From: Arabidopsis thaliana
Taxonomy: Eukaryota > Streptophyta > Magnoliopsida > Brassicales > Brassicaceae
Length of the DNA: 64,000 nt
Assembly (NCBI RefSeq): GCF_000001735.4
Contig: NC_003070.9
Coordinates: 9,486,001 to 9,550,000, forward strand
Direction of reading: 5' to 3'
Under the pieces are notes generated by a model. That model saw nothing but the letters and a program-made list of their open reading frames with translations. It was not told the DNA's origin and did no database searches. Positions within the stretch are counted from its first letter, which is position 1. The number at the start of each line of letters is the position of its first letter. The translations under genes were made by a program, and so were the position numbers. Below are positions 35,045 to 47,807 of the stretch, one piece after another.

Positions 35045-38000
35045 CTAAAAATCATCAGCGCGGTGGATCTCGCCCATAAGAATTCGATTGCTAGTGACTT
35101 TGAAACCGAGAAGAGCTGGATCGATTTGCCTCCCTTTCTTCCCTTTCTTCTTACCACCGCCACCTTTGCTTCCTTCGGTTGCATCAGTTGACTCTGCCGC
35201 CACCTTCTTCATGCTATTACTCTTCTTCAACATCTCACTAAACGATGCCGCCTCTGACGTTGACCCTTTGTTTCCTGCTGCTCCTGATTCCCGTCTCACA
35301 CCTCCTGTTAATAAATTCGTTTACAGTCTGAGTCCCATTTTCCATCAATAATGCCCGAAAAAGACAACATTCCTTGAGATAGATATACCTTCAATTCCAC
35401 TATAGGAACTTGCTGCTGCCCTGCTAGCTGTGTCAGACATACGCTCGAGTAATCCTTCATGCGACGAAGAAGAATGAGATGAGGGAGGCCTTTTTAACAA
35501 AACTGAATTCTGCCCATGTGATGGAACTACCAACCTACAAACAATCGCTTTAATATTTAATCCACAGGAATGTATGGGAGGAGTTCAGGGTGCTTTACTT
35601 ATCTAATATACTGGTGCTAATTGCTATTTGCTAAACATCAAAAATACAAAATTACCTATCCTTCCTTCTATCTTCTCCAACCAAGTTGTCACTGTATCGG
35701 TCTGCAGCAAGAGAATATCAGGATAAGCCTTCATAATAACAAAGTAAAAATCAACCTTCCAAACCATGAAATTAGAGAAATAACAAAAAATCTTAGAAGA
35801 TGCAATTACTCTGAAAGATAACATACCAGAGATATTGAAAGAGGACTGTTGACCAGGCGTACCAACAGGAAGCTCCTCTTGAATCAGGGAGTCTAATACT
35901 GCTTGCTTGCCCATTCTGTCTTGGGCATCATATGACATCATCCTTCCCATTCCCTCATTTTTAGGCGGCACATTGTTCCAAGTATTGATGTCATTCGCGT
36001 CTTTGTTCATACCAAACATATTACTGAAGGCTTGAGTTTCATTCTGAGTTGACCGCCCAGCATCGATAATTCCAGAAAGTAAGGAACTATTATGGTGCAA
36101 TGATCCCATATTGTTCCCATATCCCGGTACTCTGTTGACCTGTTCATCAGAAAATGAACGATCCCCAAAAGCAGATGAAACGTTTTGATTACCACCATGG
36201 TCTGAAAGGCCGCCAAGCGTTTGAATCCCTGGGGTAAGGCCTGAAGGAACCATCCTGTCATAAGGATACCCACGGTTCATGTTTGGTGACTCAGCAGATT
36301 GATGGCCAGGTCTCTGGTGGAGCAACTCCATAAAAAGCTGCTTTGACTTGTCGTCTGTAGATCCACCTACCATCCATGAGTTGGGATCTTCACCCAGTCT
36401 CCTAATTTCCGACCTCATTTTATCATGCTCAGTATCCATATTAGATCTACGAAATTGAGATTCGGCCCAGTCACCAGCTAGCTGTGTATCGGCTCCAGAC
36501 CAGCGTCCTTCCGTTGGTTCCAAATGTGAAAAATGTGATTCACCTAATGGTATACGGGGATTCTGATGACTGAAACCCGGAGTAGAATTTCCCAATCTGC
36601 CAGAAGATTGCATGTGGGCAGTAGCATCCCGCAACTCCAGACCCTGGGAGAGACCAAGACCATTTACTGCATCCAGATTCAGCCCCGATGCTGATCTCTC
36701 AAATGGAAGACCGTGCTCCAATAATTCTAGTCTAAGTTGTTGCTGATATGAACGGTTCCGCTCAAGTTGACTAAACTGATCCTCGAAGTGTGGCCTCTGC
36801 TGCTGTTGATGAAAGTCTAATGGTCTAAACCCTGCAGAAGAGTGTGAACGGTGGATCCCAGGATGAGTTCTTAAAAGCTGATCACTATGGTCAGATGGCC
36901 ACAGAGGGTCAATATGTCTCTGTTCCTCCAATAGTGTATTGTGCCTCACTCCATTTGCCAATTGCATAAGCTGCTCTTGCTGCAGCAGCTGGTACTCCAA
37001 AGACCGGATTGGTTCAGATTGCAGTTGTCCATGTTGAGATTGCATTTGTCCATATTGAGATTGCTTTTGTCCATACTGAGATTGCATTTGTGTTGAAAAT
37101 AGCTGTTCAAGTAGCTCCCTTTGGTGACCTTCATGTGTAAACCGCCCAAAATTTCCTGCGGCGTGTTGCTCAATGTATGGTGCGAAATTTTGTGACGGAT
37201 GGCCAGAACTTTTCTGCAGCTCATTCAGCATCTGCTGCTCTAACAACATCTGATCAACACTGTTGGATCGAGGGAAGTCATGTGACTGCCCAAACCTTGT
37301 ATCAGGAGTCTGTCCTTGTAAAATCTGTTGAAAATGTAATTGTCGAGCATGGGACTGTTGCTGCTCCTGTAAGAGCTTCTGATGTAACTGATGCTCTTGT
37401 TCCAACTGATGCTGTTGCAACTGAATCTTCTGCTGCTGTTGCAATTGAATCTTCTGCTGCTGTTGCATCTGAATCTTCTGTTGTTGCTGCAACTGGAGAG
37501 TTATTAAATGCTCCAGATCTTGATCACCTATATGTAAATGTGACAGCATATCCCGATTTTGGAAATGCTGTTGGTGATGTTGATTTGATGGAAGCTGATC
37601 CCCATGGTTAAAGAAGTTGGATTCATGTTCAAATTGTGACATCCGGTTACCAGACAAAGCATCGAGGGATATGTTGGGGTCAATTTGAGAATTTCTTCGG
37701 GAATTAATGGGACGGTTTTCTATTGAACAACTAGGCTCTCCCATTGCACCAGAAGATCTGTTTGGTAACGGGTTAACTGGTGTACTACCGCCCTCTAGCT
37801 CAGACCACAACACACCAAATGGGTGCAGCTTATTCTCATTCTGATTTCGAGTAGCAGCCGTAGTTACTTCAACAGGGATATCAGAGTGGCCAGAAAATTC
37901 CATTAAAGCATCATGCATACTTGTAGAGGATTTTACAGACGATGCATAACCAGAAACTCTAGCTCTTCCTGGGAATACAATTTCTGATTTGGAGAAAAAA

Positions 38001-40928
38001 AAATTTTGATTAGTTATGATGAACACAAAATAAATTAATATGATAATGAAAGCAGATGAAACCCCAAGAAAGACATATGTTCTCCCACACAAATGCACAC
38101 AGATGACAAAAGGTTAACAGCATAACAAACCTTCATCCTGAGCAGAGAAGTCCAAGAAACTTTGGTCCTCGGCATGTGGTGGTCTTCCATAAACTTCGGA
38201 CTCAGACTTTCTCTGAAAATTATCCTGACCTGAAGGGTTGTTATACACAGAAAATGAACGAGATATGCCAGTCAAAGAGGATGAATCATTAGATTCTGCT
38301 ACATGTGCAACTGATCCACCAGCCTCTGAATTTGCTTTTAAACTAGTCTCTTCTAGCTCACTCTTTTGGTCACTGATATGGGCATGTACGCTTTCTGCCT
38401 TTATATATGACATGACCCTGCCTAGATCTTGAAAAGGAGTCCCTTCTGGAGCACTTGCCAAGCGAACCTGTAGGTCTGTCCCAAAAAACCCTTGTTCAAA
38501 CCATGAAATAATGTCAGAACCAATGAACGGTCCCTGAATTACTCCTTGAGGATCAATATACAAGAATAAGAACTCCTCAGGTGGCATAGCCCCTTCTGAG
38601 TGATCCACTTCAGTATCTGGTTGCTGCAGCTTGCCCGTATAAGCTTGCTCGAAAGACCCAACAACGGATTCGCTCCCATCCAACACAGAGGACTTAGTAA
38701 AAACTGATCTAACCGCTTCAGGACTTCCATGAGAAAGCTGATAACCAGCTCCACCAGATCCATAACTTTCAGAAGCCACTGAATTCAATCTTGGGACGCT
38801 AGAAGCAGCCCCCAGACCTCCATTATGACTACCAAGTAATCCTACAACAACAGTTGTTCAACTTTTAGACAGAATACATAGGACATGAAAAATGCAAGCA
38901 AACTGATAAGAATGGACGTTTTATCTAAAAAATACATGATACTTAAGACCAAGACCCGGTTACGGTTTACACCCATCATGCACGTACCGGAATCATTATT
39001 TTTCATGGAACCATTGTCACCATTCATAAACCCTAGCAAAGCACCATCCACTTTTGTCTCACCTGACTCAGGAATGCGGCATTTCACTGCAGTACATACA
39101 AAAGACTAAAGTCAGAGAAGCATTCGTCATCTCATGCTAGGTGGAAAGATAAGAGGCCAAGTAACTAGAGACAAGATAACATACACAGACTGTTTCCACC
39201 TAAGGACTCTTCCCCAGATGAAGTGTAAACTTCGCTACTAATGATCCTTCCCTTCCATATGCCGTTAAGGTTTGCCTAATAGATAAAATTTAGATACTCA
39301 GGAAAACTCAGTTACAATTAAGGAACAGAAAAATTAATGCACACCTATGGAAAAGGGAAATGAAAACAAGTTCTCAGTGGGGACCATACCTCTTCTTCGG
39401 CATCAGGTGCAATAAAAGCAAGAGGTTCAATCAGAGCCACTTGCGTTATGGAGGCAACTTCATCCATTTCAGTCAAAATCCTACCTAGGGAAGAATCAGG
39501 CTTCTGTTTTCTATACATGTCAAGCAACTTACCCCTTGGATAACGAAACACAGGGGATAAAGCACTACCAGCACCAATTAAGGAAGTTGAAGAACCCCTC
39601 CCAATAGTAGATGCCCTTCCTCGGCCCACAGTGAACCCTAAATTTGGGCCCTCGGCTCGTCCTCTATCAAGTCCAAACCCAGGTGCAGCGCGATAAGAAG
39701 AAGGCCCACCAGACTGGGATTCCATCCTATGACGTGGCCTCCATTTGTCACGAGTGTCAGAGTCCCGTTCAGAGGTTGCACGGACATTGCTAACCACAGA
39801 TTGACTTTCACTCTGAGGCTCTTCCTTGTCCTTGTTAATATCTACCTTCTCACAACGAGCTTCTTTCTCTTTGTCATCAGGACCCCACCGAGATGACCAT
39901 TTGTTGTCGCGCCGGGGTTCATGTACAGCAGCACGAGAATTAACATCATTCCACCTATCAGAAGCAGCAGCATTTTTAATGTCACCAGTTTCTCTGCTTG
40001 AGACACTGTCAATACGACGCTCTGTTTTTCGTCGATCAACTTTCCTAGCACCGAGTAAACCAGTTTCTCTTTCCTCTTCACGCCATCTGCGACTAGTTTC
40101 ATTCTCATGCACAATTTTCTTCCAGTCCTTTTTGTCTTCAGGTGCATCCAAGCGCCATGCATCCTTCGGATTTGGGTCACTTGGATTTCCCATGGGAACA
40201 GGAGTAGGAGATCGAACATCCTACAACATAGCAAGAACATCAGATGAAGAACTAAGAGTAAACAATTTACAGATAAATAAAGGACTTGACACTTTCTACA
40301 TGTGAAGAACAGGCATAGCATCATCTGATACAATGAGGTGAATAGAAGAAGACAAGAAACGTATATCATCTTTCTAGATTAAGTATTACCATCTTGTACT
40401 CGCTTGATTTCGTGTAAAGCCACTGCGGAGACAAGGGAATGCTGTTATCTGAGGCCAATTCTGCAAAAACAAGGTAGTCAATAGGTGAAGGAAATCAGAG
40501 AAATCAAACAGATACAAAGTCAGAAAACCACTAATAGCCAAATTAGAGGCACGAACAAAGTCATTGGTTCATCTTTCCAGATCCCAAAGTCTAGAATCGG
40601 TAACAAAAGAATTCAAACATGGAGTTGCTAATGCGTCTAAAGCGGGCATAACAAGGACCATAGAGGATAAAATTGATATCGTAGCCCTAATCAGCACATA
40701 CTAGGTCAAATTTTGATAAATCTGTTTGATATTCATAGCTGCCGCATCCTATCGAATTCAGATCCAGAATCCAAACGATTACATTTGTTTCTCCGCATTC
40801 AAATCGGTCGAGAGAGAAAGAAATTCAAAAAGAGAAACAAGAGGAGGATTGAGAGAAGTACCTTTGAGCTGATCAGAAGATTTGGAAAAGATGAGATCGT
40901 CAGGCAGATCGAACTTCCCTTCGGCCAT
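35045..40928 (-). CDS. GYF-domain protein (GIGYF/PSIG1-like)
   Basis: This encodes a 1492-residue adaptor of the SMY2/GIGYF type; relatives bind proline-rich partners and eIF4E and repress translation or dampen immunity. Exons in transcription order: 40862-40928, 40390-40460, 39390-40220, 39185-39275, 38988-39086, 38131-38841, 35827-37983, 35656-35701, 35389-35534, 35045-35304. The N-terminal third is charged and Arg/Gly-rich and contains [10 protein letters not shown] (about residue 273), which fits the eIF4E motif YxxxxL-phi. The GYF domain is at about 468-525 ([20 protein letters not shown]). A Gln-rich coiled region spans about 780-850, with QSQYGQ repeats after it. The C-terminus has SFSEMLKKS and a Lys/Gly-rich tail. 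Confidence 0.93.
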
Positions 40929-41955
40929 GGCAGGATTGAAACAACCGACTTCGAGATTACGTTGAAGACGGAGACGGAGGAGCGAGGAGCGAGCGCAGTA
41001 GAAGAAGAAGAAGAAGAAGAAAAGTAGAGATGAGAAAGGGGTTTTGGAGAGACTTGGCGGAGAAACTTTTTGCAGGTTTTCGATAATTGCCTTTGGAAGA
41101 GAGAAAGCTATTTCGCGTCGAGATCGAGAGTGAGTGAAGGAGCAAGAGGAAGGAAAGGCTAAGGAGGGCTTTGCTTGTTTAACAACACCGATCCGACTTT
41201 GCCCAGTTTTTTGTTTTTTCTTTCATTTTTTTTTTTGTCAACCCCAGGTTTTCTTTTATTTAATTTATCATTGTTTATTTATTAATGCTATACTTTCTAT
41301 TCAAACATCTAATGTATTCATTTTAATTTTCCAGTATTATTTTCCTTTTACTGTTTTGTTCCAATTTAAATATTTTATCAAAAGTTTCATTAAAGGTCTA
41401 ATGAGTATAATAGTGGTATTTTTTTCACTTTGATAGTATACATTGAGAAGGAATATATTAAAAGTGGTAACTGAATAAAAAAATTATTTACTGATGGTTT
41501 AAAAATACTTGAAACTTTTCAACAAGATTATTTTCACCTGTTGTTTCAACATGTAATTACGGAGGAAAAAAATCACGGAGAAAACAAAAACTTTTTTTCG
41601 ATCAACCGGAGAAACAAAAACAAAAGAGTGCTTCAAGTGATTTTCAAAAATGTTCCACAAACATATCCACTTGTAGCCACTAAACGGCCAACATAACTAA
41701 GGCACGACAAGGATAAACGGGTGTAGCCAAAAGAACTATATTGAGCAGGCGACGAACAAATTTCTTGATGACAAGAATAATAAAAAAAAAAACACCAATA
41801 CTCAAATACCATATTTTGCTTTGGTGTGGAGGTGCCTCTTCTTTTGCAAAACTAATAACCAAACACAAGGTTCAAATATTATTTTTGTAAAATCAGGTAA
41901 CGACAGAGACTTGATCTACGAGTCCTTACAAACTAGGACTAGCTTCTCTTCGGCC
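40929..41955. other. GYF gene leader and promoter; small-gene 3' region
   Basis: A run of GAA at 41001-41020 (TTC on the transcribed minus strand) and purine-rich sequence to about 41160 look like the GYF gene leader. From 41200 to 41900 the DNA is very AT-rich with no gene that I can support. The right end is the 3' untranslated region of the small gene that stops at 41956. Confidence 0.5.
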
Positions 41956-42814
41956 TTACGCATTTTTCACCGCATTGCTAGAGCTTTTTGTGTTGCTAGC
42001 TCCCGGCGGATTTGGTGCATCTGATTCACCACACGCCCTTAGAACAGCCTCATTCTGCAAGAGACTCTCATAACTATTAAAACAATACTTGCGTCGAAGA
42101 ATATATAGGAGGGTTGGGTCTTATAATATTTATAAATTCCTAGGTGGTATGAGCTCAAAATCACCACATACATCTTGGTAGATCGACAAGCTTTACCAAA
42201 AAATGTATAACACACTGTGATGCACAAGATAGCCCAAAATAGCTCGAAAATAACACAAGCATATTGAGAGATGGACAACCTTTGCATGATACCAAACACC
42301 AAACCGGGAAAAATGAATTCCAAGTGTTCCTACTCTGTTCCTAGTTCCACAGAAAGATACATAGAAGCCTAAAGGCCATATACCAAGAACAAACTACACA
42401 GTTGGCCTTGTCCTAACTCATTACATCTACTCAGACCTAAGGAGAGCACATCACAATAGACTGAACAACATTTTGCAATCGAAACTGATGATCTTGAAAT
42501 GAATCCATCAATACTTTCAACACGAAAAATCCATCAATACATTCAATCCTAATCTATCCTTGGCGGGTAATTGTAGGGAAGTGAACGCAGATAAGAGGAT
42601 CTAGACTACGAAAAGAGAAATGTTCTCTCAAAAACCCATAAACCCTAAAAATGGAATAGGAGAGTACCTGCCAAACACGACGGAGGCGGGTTTTGGCATT
42701 GGCTTTACGAGTAGGGGTTAGCTTGATCCGCTTCCAAAGAAGACCACCGGAATCGTGCTTCTTCACTAATTCCATCACTCGAGTTCCCCAAAACGCACCC
42801 ATTCCTCCTCCCAT
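41956..42814 (-). CDS. Small basic conserved protein, possible mitoribosomal mL60
   Basis: This encodes an 81-residue protein. Exons in transcription order: 42668-42814 and 41956-42054. The sequence begins MGGGMGAFWGTRVMELVKKH and carries GGLLWKRIKLTPTRKANAKT followed by RLRRVWQ. That pattern (GGLLWK, then a basic stretch with RLR and a V) resembles the N-terminus of yeast MRPL31, the mitochondrial ribosomal protein mL60, as I remember it. The C-terminal 30 residues are Ser/Asn-rich and look unstructured. The promoter has two GGCCCA/AGCCCA elements, as expected for a ribosome-related gene. The gene model is firm; the mL60 assignment is inference. Confidence 0.8.
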
Positions 42815-43264
42815 GGCCGCCTCTCTCGTTCTCTCTCAAGAGCAAAGATCTTAGATTAGTTCGAGTTTTTCCTTCAATCAGCCCATTTAGTAGACTTTAG
42901 GCCCATTTCATCTACGAGCTTTTTTTGAATAAATAATTTTCTTTTTTAATAAGGATTCTAATTTGATTCACAACAAAATTAATTACCACATGTTTTCATA
43001 ACTTTTCAGGTTATTGGACATTGAAACTTACATGATTGGAGTTAGCCAAGACAAAAGGAGTGTACAGTATTATATGATCAATCGAAGAGAAAATGTACAA
43101 CAAACTTGGTACATGTACCTCGAGTAAATGTACTAATGTTATCTACAAAAAAAATCCACTCGGAGGACTTGGACTTCTAATGTTTTTGAAGTGCTATAGA
43201 AAGGCAACAACGTATGCTCTAGGTGAAACCCAAGATATACAAAAAGATTCCTCTCTTTCTGACT
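42815..43264. promoter_or_regulatory. Small-gene promoter with site II elements; IRX10 3' region
   Basis: AGCCCA at 42880-42885 and GGCCCA at 42900-42905 lie 66-92 bases upstream of the small gene start on the minus strand. The right part is the IRX10 3' untranslated region. No other gene is visible. Confidence 0.6.
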
Positions 43265-45213
43265 TTACCAAGGTTTCAGGTCAGCAACCGGACCAGCAGT
43301 CCAGTTCAGTGCCTTCTCACCTGTCTTCAAGTATATGCTTTTGTCGTGGGGTAACTTCCGAGCTAGCCCGTTAAGTATCTGATGGAATGCATCCCCTGGT
43401 TGTGCAGGTTGAGGGAAAAGCATGGCTCGTTTCATCGAAGGATTTGCGAGGAGTCTCTGTTTTCTGAGGATCACTTCTGTTGGTATTGAGGTTAGGATCG
43501 TGTCTAGTTCAGGGACGTCTTTTTCCGCAACAAAGACTCCTATTTCTTCCCAGGGGATGGCGTCTGCGAAAGGCAGTACTATGTCGTCTGCTATGATAAC
43601 TGGAATGCACCCAAACACAACTGCTTCAACTAACCTAGGGCTCCATGGAGCCCATCCTAGAGGACATAGACAGAAGATGGCTCTCTGCATGTCTTCGTAG
43701 TATGTTGTCGGGTGATCTGTTGAGATGTCAAACAAAGGGTTGTTCTTGAAGTTCTCCCACACCGCTGCTCTTGCACCTCTATACAAAGAGAGAAGTTCCA
43801 GTCAGCAGATTCTAAAACAATTTGATCTTAGCTAACCTTATATATAACCTAACTTCCTAATGAGGAATGCTTAATTGTTATCTTAATAGGTAGATCTTGA
43901 TGTATATGTGCTTCTTTTATTGTATGATACTATAGAGTTTGCAGTTCCATTTTGGTTGAAAAATCTATGTAAGACTAGAGAAAACTCATCACTTGAGAGT
44001 TTTACAAGTCTACAAAATATGTACCTTGCATAATATCCACCTTCGGGGTCGTTGTTAACATCATAAAATAAACCGCGGAAGTAGACAAAGATAGAGCGTG
44101 GAATATCTGGAGGAATAAAATGGGCCTGCATCTTCTGTGGAGGTGCAAAAGGAGGAATAGTGATCGAGCCTTCGTCCAAACAGACATGGTTCCTTTGACC
44201 AAATGTCTGAACCAAAGTGGCACGCTGGAGTAGTGGAAGTATCCCTCTTTCAATGGCTTTTTCCTCCTGTTTAATGTCAATCAAATCTTCAATTCCCACA
44301 CAAATCATTGGAATATTCCACAATCTTATACAATAAACTCATAAACAGATTCTCAGTTTCCATGTAACTAAGTACTAATGTGATGATACAACAGCTAATT
44401 TTAAGCTAATGATCATCTATCATTGTAAGATCACAGGGTATTCTTGATGAACAGCAACCACCAAAGTATTCAATGCATATAAAAAATAGAGTTTGTTCCT
44501 GAATGCAGAGATAATCTACCTGATAATGGAAGCAAGCTCCAAAGTCATGGGGCACAACAAAGAAGTGATCAGCTCCTTCAGTCCGATTCCAATAAGGCCA
44601 ATTTGATGAGATTAGTTGTATCGAACTTCTCATCATACGCGGCGATTTAAACGGTAATGGCAAGCCGGTAGGAGTGAGGTCGCAAGTAGGATAAATTGGC
44701 GTGTAAAACCAATCAGCTTCATCAGGATTACGCGTTCGAACAGGACTAGATAAAAGGAACCTGTGCATAAAAATCTCAGCAGCAAACATGTGTGTAAGAC
44801 ATCGAGGATCCTTTTGCAGTAATTTCTTGTTGTACTTGCTTGGAAGCTCATATACATAAACCTTAAGCTTTCCCACTGGATCATCCTCCAAAACATCACC
44901 AGCACTTCCTGCATTTCAAAAACACACCTTTTTGAGCTCTCTTACACAGCTGTTACATAGTTCCTCAATCAATAGCATTGACTTCTTAAGCAAATCAAAT
45001 TATATGTCTATAAACCAAATGCTGGAGAAACGACAGATTTCAAACTTATTTGAGCGACCCTCAAGGATTAATCAATTCAACTCTACATTCCAATCTGCTG
45101 GAGCAAGAAGAACAAGTACCTGAAATTCGCTCTGTCCGAACATTTTGTTTAGCGGAAGAAGCAGAGAAGAAGAGGAACAGAAGAATGGCGGAGAGGCAAG
45201 AGTGGATTTTCAT
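43265..45213 (-). CDS. IRX10: Xylan beta-1,4-xylosyltransferase IRX10/GUT2
   Basis: This encodes a 412-residue Golgi GT47 (exostosin-like) enzyme that extends the xylan backbone of secondary cell walls. Exons in transcription order: 45120-45213, 44520-44908, 44025-44266, 43265-43778. A hydrophobic N-terminal signal (MKIHSCLSAILLFLFFSASS) is followed by the exostosin domain, with VYVYELPSKYNKKLL, DHFFVVPHDFGACFHYQ, SIFVYFRGLFYD, FCLCPLGWAPWSPRLVEAVV and GCIPVIIADDIVLPF. The acidic E-A-V-V-F-G-C-I-P-V-I segment is the GT47 donor-binding signature. Length and intron positions fit GUT2. It shares a divergent 828-base upstream region with APT1. Confidence 0.95.
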
Positions 45214-46041
45214 ATCTACCGGAGATGTGTTTGAAGGTTTGGATCGCAGAAAGGAAGAAGGAAGAGGAAGAATATAAGGGAAGAGTATCGTTGGGAGGTC
45301 ATGGGCGCAGTGGTTGACGAGTTTACTTCGGTATTAGGTTTTAGGGTTTATTTTATTCAGAAGGAAGACGTGAATGGTGAAAATGAAATAGAGTGTCGAT
45401 GGAAAACGAAATTGGAGAAATAGCTTCAAGTCACAGATAAGTAAGAAATTGCTTGTGATGTACTTTTTTTTTCCTTGAATTCAACGACCAAAGACGGAAA
45501 CTGGTGCACATCACAAGGCGCGTGCTATTATGGGCTGAGTTAATGTCCATTGGGCCTTGCTAACGTCCAACGTTGACTAGTTATAACTTCCGTAGTAGGT
45601 CATGATCGTTTTAGAGTGGCCACTATCAACAACTAGTTAACGACAACAATTTTTTATATATATGTTTTATAGTTGTTGGTAATACGACAATTATAGGTGA
45701 CATAATTCATTGATTAGCGATTAATATATTTGAGATCACTGTAAAAGAAGTACTATGATTCAGTTTTTGATCGTTTTATGTCATTAGCAACGATGAAATG
45801 AACATTGTTATATATCTCTAAATGTAACCATAACATTGTGGATAATAATCTGTTGGAGTGTGAACACTCTGAAAGATTCTAAATCATCCAATTTTATGTG
45901 AAGAAATATGTAGAAAAAACAAACAATGGATGAGTTATAGGTTTGGTTAAGACTTGAAAAGTCATTGATCACGGCTTTTGTCCATTATTCCGTGTTTAAA
46001 GTAATTTACATTCTCTTTTAAGATCTCTCAGTCCAAAGACA
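45214..46041. promoter_or_regulatory. Divergent upstream region of IRX10 and APT1
   Basis: The left end is the IRX10 leader, rich in AG on the plus strand. Site II-like elements TGGGCT (about 45532) and TGGGCC (about 45552) sit near the centre-left. The rest is AT-rich. No gene is visible. Confidence 0.55.
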
Positions 46042-47807
46042 ATGCAAACAATAATAATTTCTCCACTTGTTTCTCATCGTCTCTGTCTTGCTCGTGCTGT
46101 TCCTTGCAACCGTCTTCTCAACAACCACCACCGTGCTCCTCCTTCGATCCGCCTCTCAAACCACCGTTCAACCACCTCACTCCGCCTCTTCTCCTCCGCC
46201 GGTAGACCCCACCACCTTCTATTTCCCTTTTAAACTTTTTGTTTCCTTTTGAAAAAGATATTTTGCTTGCGTGGGGCAATTCCGTCAAAGCGTTACCATT
46301 CGGGATAAATTGGTCATTTTTTCATCACTGTGTCTCTCTATTGAGTCTTTAGGGTCTCTCTGTGTTTGCAAATCTGACGCCGAGTATTTTGCTAAAGCAG
46401 CAGCCAGTCGGGACAGTGAAATGGCGACTGAAGATGTGCAAGATCCCAGAATCGCTAAGATTGCCTCTTCCATTAGAGTCATCCCCGACTTCCCTAAACC
46501 AGGTCTCCATTTTTTCCATTTATACCGATTAATATCGTCTCTAGTCTTGATCTGCGTTGGGATCTTAAGGTTTTAATTTGGATACTTGGCAGGAATCATG
46601 TTTCAGGACATAACGACGCTTCTTCTCGACACTGAGGCCTTTAAGGATACTATTGCTTTGTTTGTTGATAGATACAAAGATAAAGGCATATCTGTTGTTG
46701 CAGGTAACAACTCGTATGGTTCTGTTTGGTACTCCAATCGATTAACAGCTTGTGGATTTAGTTTCTTTTGGCCTTTTTAGATACTGAGTGCTTTAGCTTA
46801 AACTGAAAAGTTGAAATGAATTGGTGGATGATTTTTGGTTCTGCCTAAATTGATGTTGTGGTAAATGCAGGTGTTGAAGCTAGAGGTTTCATTTTTGGCC
46901 CTCCTATTGCGTTGGCTATTGGTGCCAAATTTGTTCCCATGAGGAAGCCCAAGAAGCTACCTGGTACATTTTTATTTCTTCCTCTAGTTGCTTGTGATTT
47001 TGACATTAAGTTACATGAAAGGTCTCAATTAGGAAGTTGTTAGTTTAAATGGCTTCTTGCTCCAAGTCTACACTTTATCATTATCTCGAACATTAGCAAG
47101 GTGACTTTTATCTTGCAGTGTCTTTGATCAATATGATGCTACTCATTTGCTAGATCATTTTTCTTTGTGGTAACTTGCAGTAACTTAAGTGGTTGTTATT
47201 TTTTCTGTTACATATCAATGGACTTAGTTGTGTATCTTGACCAGTTACAAGAAATGTATTAAGCCATTTGGAAACTTATGAGCAGTGTCAAATAATTGTC
47301 GCATTCCTTGTTTATCCATGGACGTTAATTTCTAAACTGCCTCTGCATTTGGTTCCTTTAACAGGGAAGGTTATTTCGGAGGAGTATTCGTTGGAGTATG
47401 GAACAGATACGATTGAGATGCACGTAGGTGCAGTAGAGCCTGGTGAGCGTGCTATTATTATTGATGACCTCATTGCCACGGGTGGGACTCTCGCTGCTGC
47501 AATCCGACTACTTGGTAAGTCCAAGATTTGATAATGCAGCATATGCAGTTCAGTTAAACTTGACTATTTCTCACTCCCACAATTGGTTGGTTTTGCAGAA
47601 CGAGTAGGAGTGAAGATTGTTGAATGTGCTTGCGTAATTGAGTTACCAGAGCTTAAGGTTTAGCTTATTTATCTCTGTTTTACTATCTGCTTCCAATCTC
47701 TTACACTGATTTGCTTATAAAGAGATATGTGGGCTGCAATGGTTTTGTAGGGAAAGGAGAAACTAGGAGAGACGTCGCTATTTGTTCTTGTAAAGTCGGC
47801 TGCTTAA
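46042..47807 (+). CDS. APT1: Adenine phosphoribosyltransferase APT1
   Basis: This encodes the enzyme that converts adenine and PRPP to AMP in purine salvage; it also converts cytokinin bases to nucleotides. Seven coding exons: 46042-46201, 46401-46502, 46593-46703, 46871-46963, 47365-47514, 47599-47657, 47751-47807; product 243 residues. The first 55-60 residues are rich in Arg and Ser ([20 protein letters not shown]) and look like an organelle transit peptide. An internal ATG at 46421 starts the 183-residue form [20 protein letters not shown], which has the usual cytosolic length. The PRPP loop [16 protein letters not shown] is intact. Dual targeting by alternative starts is inferred. Confidence 0.95.

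Noticed and set aside
37177-37611. 144-codon plus-strand open frame opposite the GYF gene
   Set aside because: Its Ala/Ser/Val repeats are the antisense reading of the Gln-rich repeat region; the minus-strand exon is clearly the coding one.
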